From Rhabdophis nuchalis (lineage: Eukaryota > Chordata > Lepidosauria > Squamata > Natricidae): DNA of 64,000 nucleotides. Below, in pieces: positions 59,591 to 64,000 of this stretch; the first letter of the stretch is position 1, and the number at the start of each line of letters is the position of its first letter. The translations under genes were made by a program, and so were the position numbers. Where the stretch lies: contig CM077645.1 in assembly GCA_039707465.1 (NCBI GenBank), positions 146,436,003 through 146,500,002 on the forward strand, in the 5' to 3' direction. The notes beneath the pieces are model-generated. The model did not search any database. It worked only from the letters and a program-made list of their open reading frames with translations, and was not told the DNA's origin.

Positions 59591-60426
59591 GCAAAAGCTT
59601 TTCTAAAAAGTTTTGGGGATTCATCAGTGTGGAGCCAGCAGAATTTGAAATGGTTTTACAAGGTGTATAATTTATTTTGCACTGTGGTCTATCTTATTAC
59701 CTTTCATTAATTTTGGATGTTGGACCTCATGTTACTAGCTGGAGACCTGGTCAACTGAGGCAATAAATACATTTCATAAATACATACACACACCTATGTG
59801 CGTGCCTTCATTCACAGTATTCTTTGTGAAGACTAGGACTTTTTCACCGTCAAATTCAGAGAGCTAGACAGCAGCCCCCTTGGTTTAATGAACTTCCTGA
59901 TTCTGTCACCTGTCTAGGACTATTAAAAAAAACAGGAAGTTTGCAAAAGCACCTGCCAACCTGGCCATGTGTAGCTGGAAGAATCCGGTTGGTTGGCAGA
60001 TCCCCACCATTGCACAGATCTGGCAAACAGGCGTGAAAGAGAAATTTCCCCAGGAGTTTTATACTTTTCCCCATGATGTAGACGACTTTCCTTAGAAATT
60101 TGGGTGGTTTCAGGAAATTTCACCTATTCCTCTTTCACATATTTGAAATGATTGGGTTAAAAAAAAACCTATTTGTGCACGTTAAACTCCTACAGTTTTG
60201 CCAGATAAAGTAGAATTTCTGCTTATCCATCATATTCACAATGAAGAGCTTTTGGAGGAAATGGAAATAGTAAAAACTCTGCTGAATTTGATAAACAGCT
60301 ATCTAGTACACTCTCCCCTCAGCAGTTGACAATGAGATGCAAGGAGTTTGCTTTCTTGCTTTGCCTCAACAGTTAGGGTTGGCCTCAAAATCCATCCCAA
60401 TGTTCTTTCCATATGATTGTCTCCTA

Positions 60427-60655
60427 CAAAAGCCAGTTTGGTCTAGTGGTTATGACACCAGGCTGGAAAGCAGGAGACTGTGAGTTCAGGTCCTGCTTTA
60501 GCCATGAAATCCAGCTGGGTGACTTTGGGCCAATCACTTTCTCTTATCCCAACCTACCTCACAGAGTTGTTGCTAGTGGGGGAAAAGGAGGTTTGTGAGA
60601 TATGTTTGCTGCTTTGAGTTATTTGTAAAAATGATAAAGGCAGCACAAAAATCAT
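60427..60655 (+). mobile_element. tRNA-headed SINE, full length
   Basis: AGCCAGTTTGGTCTAGTGGT (A box), GTGAGTTCAGGTCCTGC (B box), body CTGGGTGACTTTGGGCCAAT and CCTACCTCACAGAGTTGTTG, with a LINE-like 3' end TATGTTTGCTGCTTTGAGTT. Same family as 19972, 33945 and 12895. Confidence 0.85.
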
Positions 60656-60759
60656 CATTTTGCATCAAAATACAAATACCTGTCTAACAGTGGCTCTCCA
60701 GAAATTTGAGTCACCTCCTTCATAAGTGGTCTATACGCAAATGGACGTTGGGGGTTTTA

Positions 60760-60893
60760 GGGGGAATTTTAGCACAGGCTCCGATTTAATTCTTTTTACC
60801 TATTTATTGTATTTTTATTATTGTTGGTTTTAATTTCCTGTGCACCGCCCTCGGTCCATTTCGAAGGAGAAGGCGCAGTATATAAATTGGGGG
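60760..60893 (+). mobile_element. L2-like LINE, terminal 3' fragment
   Basis: TTTTAATTTCCTGTGCACCG then CCCTCGGTCC and GGCGCAGTATATAAATT; the family 3' end. Confidence 0.75.
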
Positions 60894-60955
60894 GGGAAAA
60901 AAAAAAAGAGATAAGCTAGAGAGAGATAATGGACAGAATTTGGGATTGTCTACAT

Positions 60956-61332
60956 CAGAGGTGTCAAAATCAAGGCCCAGATCTGGCCTACGATGTGGTA
61001 GGATCCATCCTGGAAAATGTAAGGGTTGGCCCATGTTGCTTCATCCCAGTCTACCCACATCACTTTGGCCCAGTCTACACATGTTGCTTCTGGCCAGTCT
61101 GCCCACATTGCTTCAGACTGGCCTACAAAATGCAAAATGGAAACCTGCCAGCAGTTTGGAGAGTGTTGTCAAGCTGGCCATGCCCACCCAGTTGGCCATG
61201 CCCCCAGTTGGCCACACCCAGTAAGTGATGTCAAGTTGGCCACGTCCAGCCAGTTGGCCATGCCTGCCCAGCCCCCCAAGGTCAACCACAGCCCTGATGT
61301 GGCCCTCAATGAAATTGAGTTTGACACCCCTG
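60956..61332. mobile_element. hAT-type MITE, 377 bp, exact 8-bp TSD GTCTACAT
   Basis: Ends CAGAGGTGTCAAAATCAAGG and AATTGAGTTTGACACCCCTG are inverted. GTCTACAT is at 60948-60955 and 61333-61340. The interior is tandem-like, with repeats of CCCACATCACTT/TTGGCC and CAGTTGGCCATGCC; overlapping frames there are chance. Confidence 0.92.
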
Positions 61333-61904
61333 GTCTACATGCCCAGCAAATGGTTTCGTGTTCTTTCATATTTTTTATCAACATTCTTTCGGGGAACTCA
61401 ACCTTTTCTTGATACCCTTCTAGCATCTCCATTTCATCATAAGTAGGCTGGGTCAGGAGATAGTGTCTAGCAGTCCAAAGAAAGCCAGTCAGTTTCGTGT
61501 TAAGAAAGGATCAGAATCTAGATTTCCACCCACCTCATCAGATCTAGTGTAAGATTGTTGGGTATTTAAATGTTTTGTACTATTTCTGTAACACCCCGCC
61601 TTCTCATTACTATAACTGAATTTTTCAAAAAAAAAAATTTTGTTTGCTTGTTTTGCTTTTAAAAAAAAAAAGGAGAAGAAGAAGAACACCTTCACATTTA
61701 GGTTAATATAGATTTAAAGGAGGAATCATGCAGTGTTATCGACTCAGTAATAGCATTATGCTTTTGAAATTGCTGCTCTTTATGAGTTGCCTTTTAAAAA
61801 TCCCAGATAAACAATACATATACGGTACATACCACAACTGAAGCATCTCAATGAAGTCATCTGCTTGCACAGAGTCAGGATCACCAGAAAATATATCTGA
61901 AAGG

Positions 61905-62205
61905 TGCTTTTTCAAGAGATAACTGGACTTTATTGTTTATCTTTGAAGACATTTCGCTTCTCATCCAAGAAGCTTCTTCAGCTCTGACTGGATGGTGGGG
62001 AAGGGAAGGATTTATATTCCTTGCAGACAGCAGGTCATTTGCATTATTTTGGAGGGTCCTTGAGGCCACTGGAGGTTTATCTGTGTCTTCAGGGTTGCCT
62101 GGGTAGTGCAAATAGATGTAGAGCCTTCCAGTTGCCTCCTGAAAAAGCACCTTTGGGACAGCCATGACCTGGATGCCTGACAATCTCCATAGACATTTGT
62201 GAAAG
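61905..62205. mobile_element. Hairpin-family element, long form
   Basis: Starts AAAGGTGCTTTTTCAAGAG, ends CTCCTGAAAAAGCACCTTT (inverted), and holds about 190 bp of interior (GACTGGATGGTGGGGAAGGG; GGTCATTTGCATTATTTTGG) missing from the 16.8 and 41.5 kb hairpins. The flank CATGACCTGGATGCCTGACA also recurs. Confidence 0.75.
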
Positions 62206-62224
62206 GAAGGATTTTGCATGGTGT

Positions 62225-62870
62225 TTCAATTATGACCTTACCTGGAATGCGATAATCTGTTTACTTTCATTTATATCTTGATTATCCCTTGTTTGGACTA
62301 CTGTAAGTTGGGGCTATCCTTACTAGCTTCAGCTAGTTGAGACTGCAATGGTTGAGGTGATTATGGGTGCCAGTTGGTTTAATCATATAACATAATTGCT
62401 TTGAGGCCTTACCAGTTTGTTCCAAATACAATTTAAGGAGCTGGTAATCATCTTTAATCTTTGGGACCACCTACTTCTTCTGATGCTTTCTGCCCATTTA
62501 TTAAGATCCAGGAAAGGAAGAGTCAACCAGTACCCTATTGCTGAAGAGTGTTATTTGGGAAGGACCATAGGAAGTACCTTCTCAGCTGTTGCCTCTTTCT
62601 CTGAAAAACTCAATTTCCTACAAAACCCAAGGAAATCTTCTCCTGGAGATGATATCAGCTTCAACACTCTTCAGTTTTCAAAAAGCAATCAAGGCCTGTT
62701 TCCCCCCCCCCCCCAGGGAATATTTGATGGCTTTTGAGCTATCTACAGAGGAAAAGGAAGAAATTGTTGTAGAGCTGTGCCTTGGACAGCTTGTTATACA
62801 TTTCTGTATATTAATCTTAACCTTCTTCCTGGAACTGGGCATGTGCTCTAAGAGTTGGTTATAATTGGCA
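62225..62870 (+). mobile_element. Very old L2-like LINE remnant
   Basis: Weak traces: CCCTTGTTTGGACTACTGTAA (the SRLDYC region) and frame pieces FQIQFKELVIIF. Order matches L2 but decay is heavy. Confidence 0.4.
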
Positions 62871-63149
62871 CTATAAATAACCCTTGTGAATACCAGACCA
62901 TACTGGTTAATAAGGATCTGGAAATTAACCAAAAAGCTAGATTTAATAGAACTATTAATTTTGGTAGGTGCACCTAAAAAGTTGTGTGTTTTAGATGAGA
63001 GTTTATATGAGATCCTTCAATGGTTGCTAAACATTGCAAATTACACAAGATGCTAGTGATGACATATCATTAGCAATAGTTGGACAACCCTACTTTTCTT
63101 TCTAGAAAGCCAAGGTCATCCTTTGTCTTTGCACCTCTGCACCTAACCA

Positions 63150-63380
63150 GAACTGGATGGGTGGAATTGCCAGCATGGCAGTGGAAGATTGGACCATGGG
63201 ATGGACTTGTGGGTGTGGGGGCAAGATTGTGAACTTTCAACTGGGTGGGGAAAACCAGCAAACTTTCAGATTCGGGTGTTCCCAGATGTGCCAACATGGC
63301 TGTCTTAATACATTGTAACTTTGAGCAATACTTTGCTTTGGATTCTGATTTACTTTTGGATGCTAATTGGAACCCTGACA
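63150..63380 (+). mobile_element. LTR-like repeat end (copy 2)
   Basis: Matches 36070-36292 along its length, with the same end TTGGAACCCTGACA. Followed at once by a fragment of the 'AGTCCT' family. Confidence 0.45.
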
Positions 63381-63382
63381 TA

Positions 63383-63540
63383 TGAACCAGTTGTTAACCA
63401 TCCGAATGTAAGTCACATGACTGGAGGGATGCCGCAATGGTCATAAATGTGAAAAATGGTCGTAACTCACTTCCTTCAGTGCTGCTGTAACTTCGAATGA
63501 TCACTAAATGAACTTTTGCAAGTCAAGAACTACCTGTAAT
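63383..63540 (+). mobile_element. 'AGTCCT' TIR element, 3' fragment
   Basis: GGATGCCGCAATGGTCATAA, AATGGTCGTAACTCACTTCC and the end AAGTCAAGAACTACCTGTAA match the family 3' half. Confidence 0.7.
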
Positions 63541-63699
63541 GGTTGCTACAGTAGATGTGGCCTGTCACAAAACAGCCATCGATCGGATGACAAACAAAGC
63601 CCTTGGTGCAATTCTAAGAAAACCTCTGGGATCCATGCATACAGTTCATGCCTGAAGCTGCTGCTTTGCTTTCTGCCATACTAAACAAAGATGATTAGG

Positions 63700-64000
63700 G
63701 GACTGGGGACTAAAACATATGAAGAATAGTTGCAGGAATTGGGTATGTCTGGTTGAATGAAAAGAAGCACTAGGAGTGACATGATAGTGTTCCAATTTTT
63801 AAGTGGCTGCCACAAAATGAGGCGGTCAACCTATTTTTCAAAGCACCTGAAGGCACTACAAGAAGTAATGGATGGAAATCAATCAAGGAACGATCCAAAC
63901 TAGAACCTTAGGAGAAATTTCCTGGCAGTTAGAATAATTAAACAGCTTGCCTCCAGAAGCTGTAGATGCTCCAACATTGGAGGTTTTTAAGAAGAAGTTA
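63700..64000 (+). mobile_element. CR1 LINE fragment running off the window
   Basis: Nucleotide match, with decay, to the ORF2 C-terminus: GGAGTGACATGATAGTGTTC (RGDMIAVF), GGCAGTTAGAATAATTAAAC, TGCCTCCAGAAGCTGTAGAT (LPPEVV), ending in GGAGGTTTTTAAGAAGAAG (EVFKKK). Confidence 0.8.

Noticed and set aside
60929..61446. Overlapping frames of 90-130 codons
   Set aside because: They read the tandem interior of a hAT MITE whose borders are fixed by its TSD.
53700..64000. DUSP22 exons expected upstream of IRF4
   Set aside because: No phosphatase motif (HCxxGxSR) or matching exon found.

Overview
The window reads as vertebrate nuclear DNA from a squamate reptile, most likely a snake. The basis is the mix of repeats: CR1, L2-like, L1 and BovB-like LINEs, tRNA-headed SINEs, many small TIR transposons, and a long (GATA)n array of the type called Bkm in snakes. 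The species cannot be fixed from the sequence alone.

One protein-coding gene is present and looks complete: IRF4 (interferon regulatory factor 4), on the minus strand. Eight coding exons run from the ATG at 45403 down to the TAA at 21348. All seven introns have GT..AG ends, all phases agree, and the spliced CDS is 1377 nt (458 residues plus stop; human IRF4 is 451). The five tryptophans of the DNA-binding domain, the Arg-Cys DNA-contact pair and the Arg-Lys pair used for PU.1 contact are all there. The main difference from mammals is a Ser/Gly-rich insertion near the N-terminus, written by a triplet repeat.

Layout. 1-20.7 kb: intergenic DNA 3' of IRF4, dominated by repeats, with no exon recognised. 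20.7-45.4 kb: IRF4 3'UTR, exons and introns; intron 7 holds a 3.1 kb L2-like LINE with a 920-codon ORF, and intron 8 holds a CR1 and a 1.1 kb TIR element. 45.4-48.8 kb: CpG-rich 5' region with a 0.6 kb pyrimidine tract and the probable promoter and untranslated first exon. 48.8-53.6 kb: mostly unique, repeat-poor DNA with a second small GC-rich island. 53.7-64 kb: upstream intergenic DNA, again repeat-rich.

The most notable signal outside the gene is a large set of small hAT-type non-autonomous transposons. Seven have exact 8-bp target-site duplications visible by eye and two more have near-exact ones. Two are nested: a fold-back element splits the tRNA-like head of a SINE, and a hAT element splits a CR1. 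Other families include a TIR family of about 0.4 kb, two related families ending in TACYGT, and a hairpin repeat. I found no new protein-coding system; the novelty is in transposon structure and in the IRF4 5' region.
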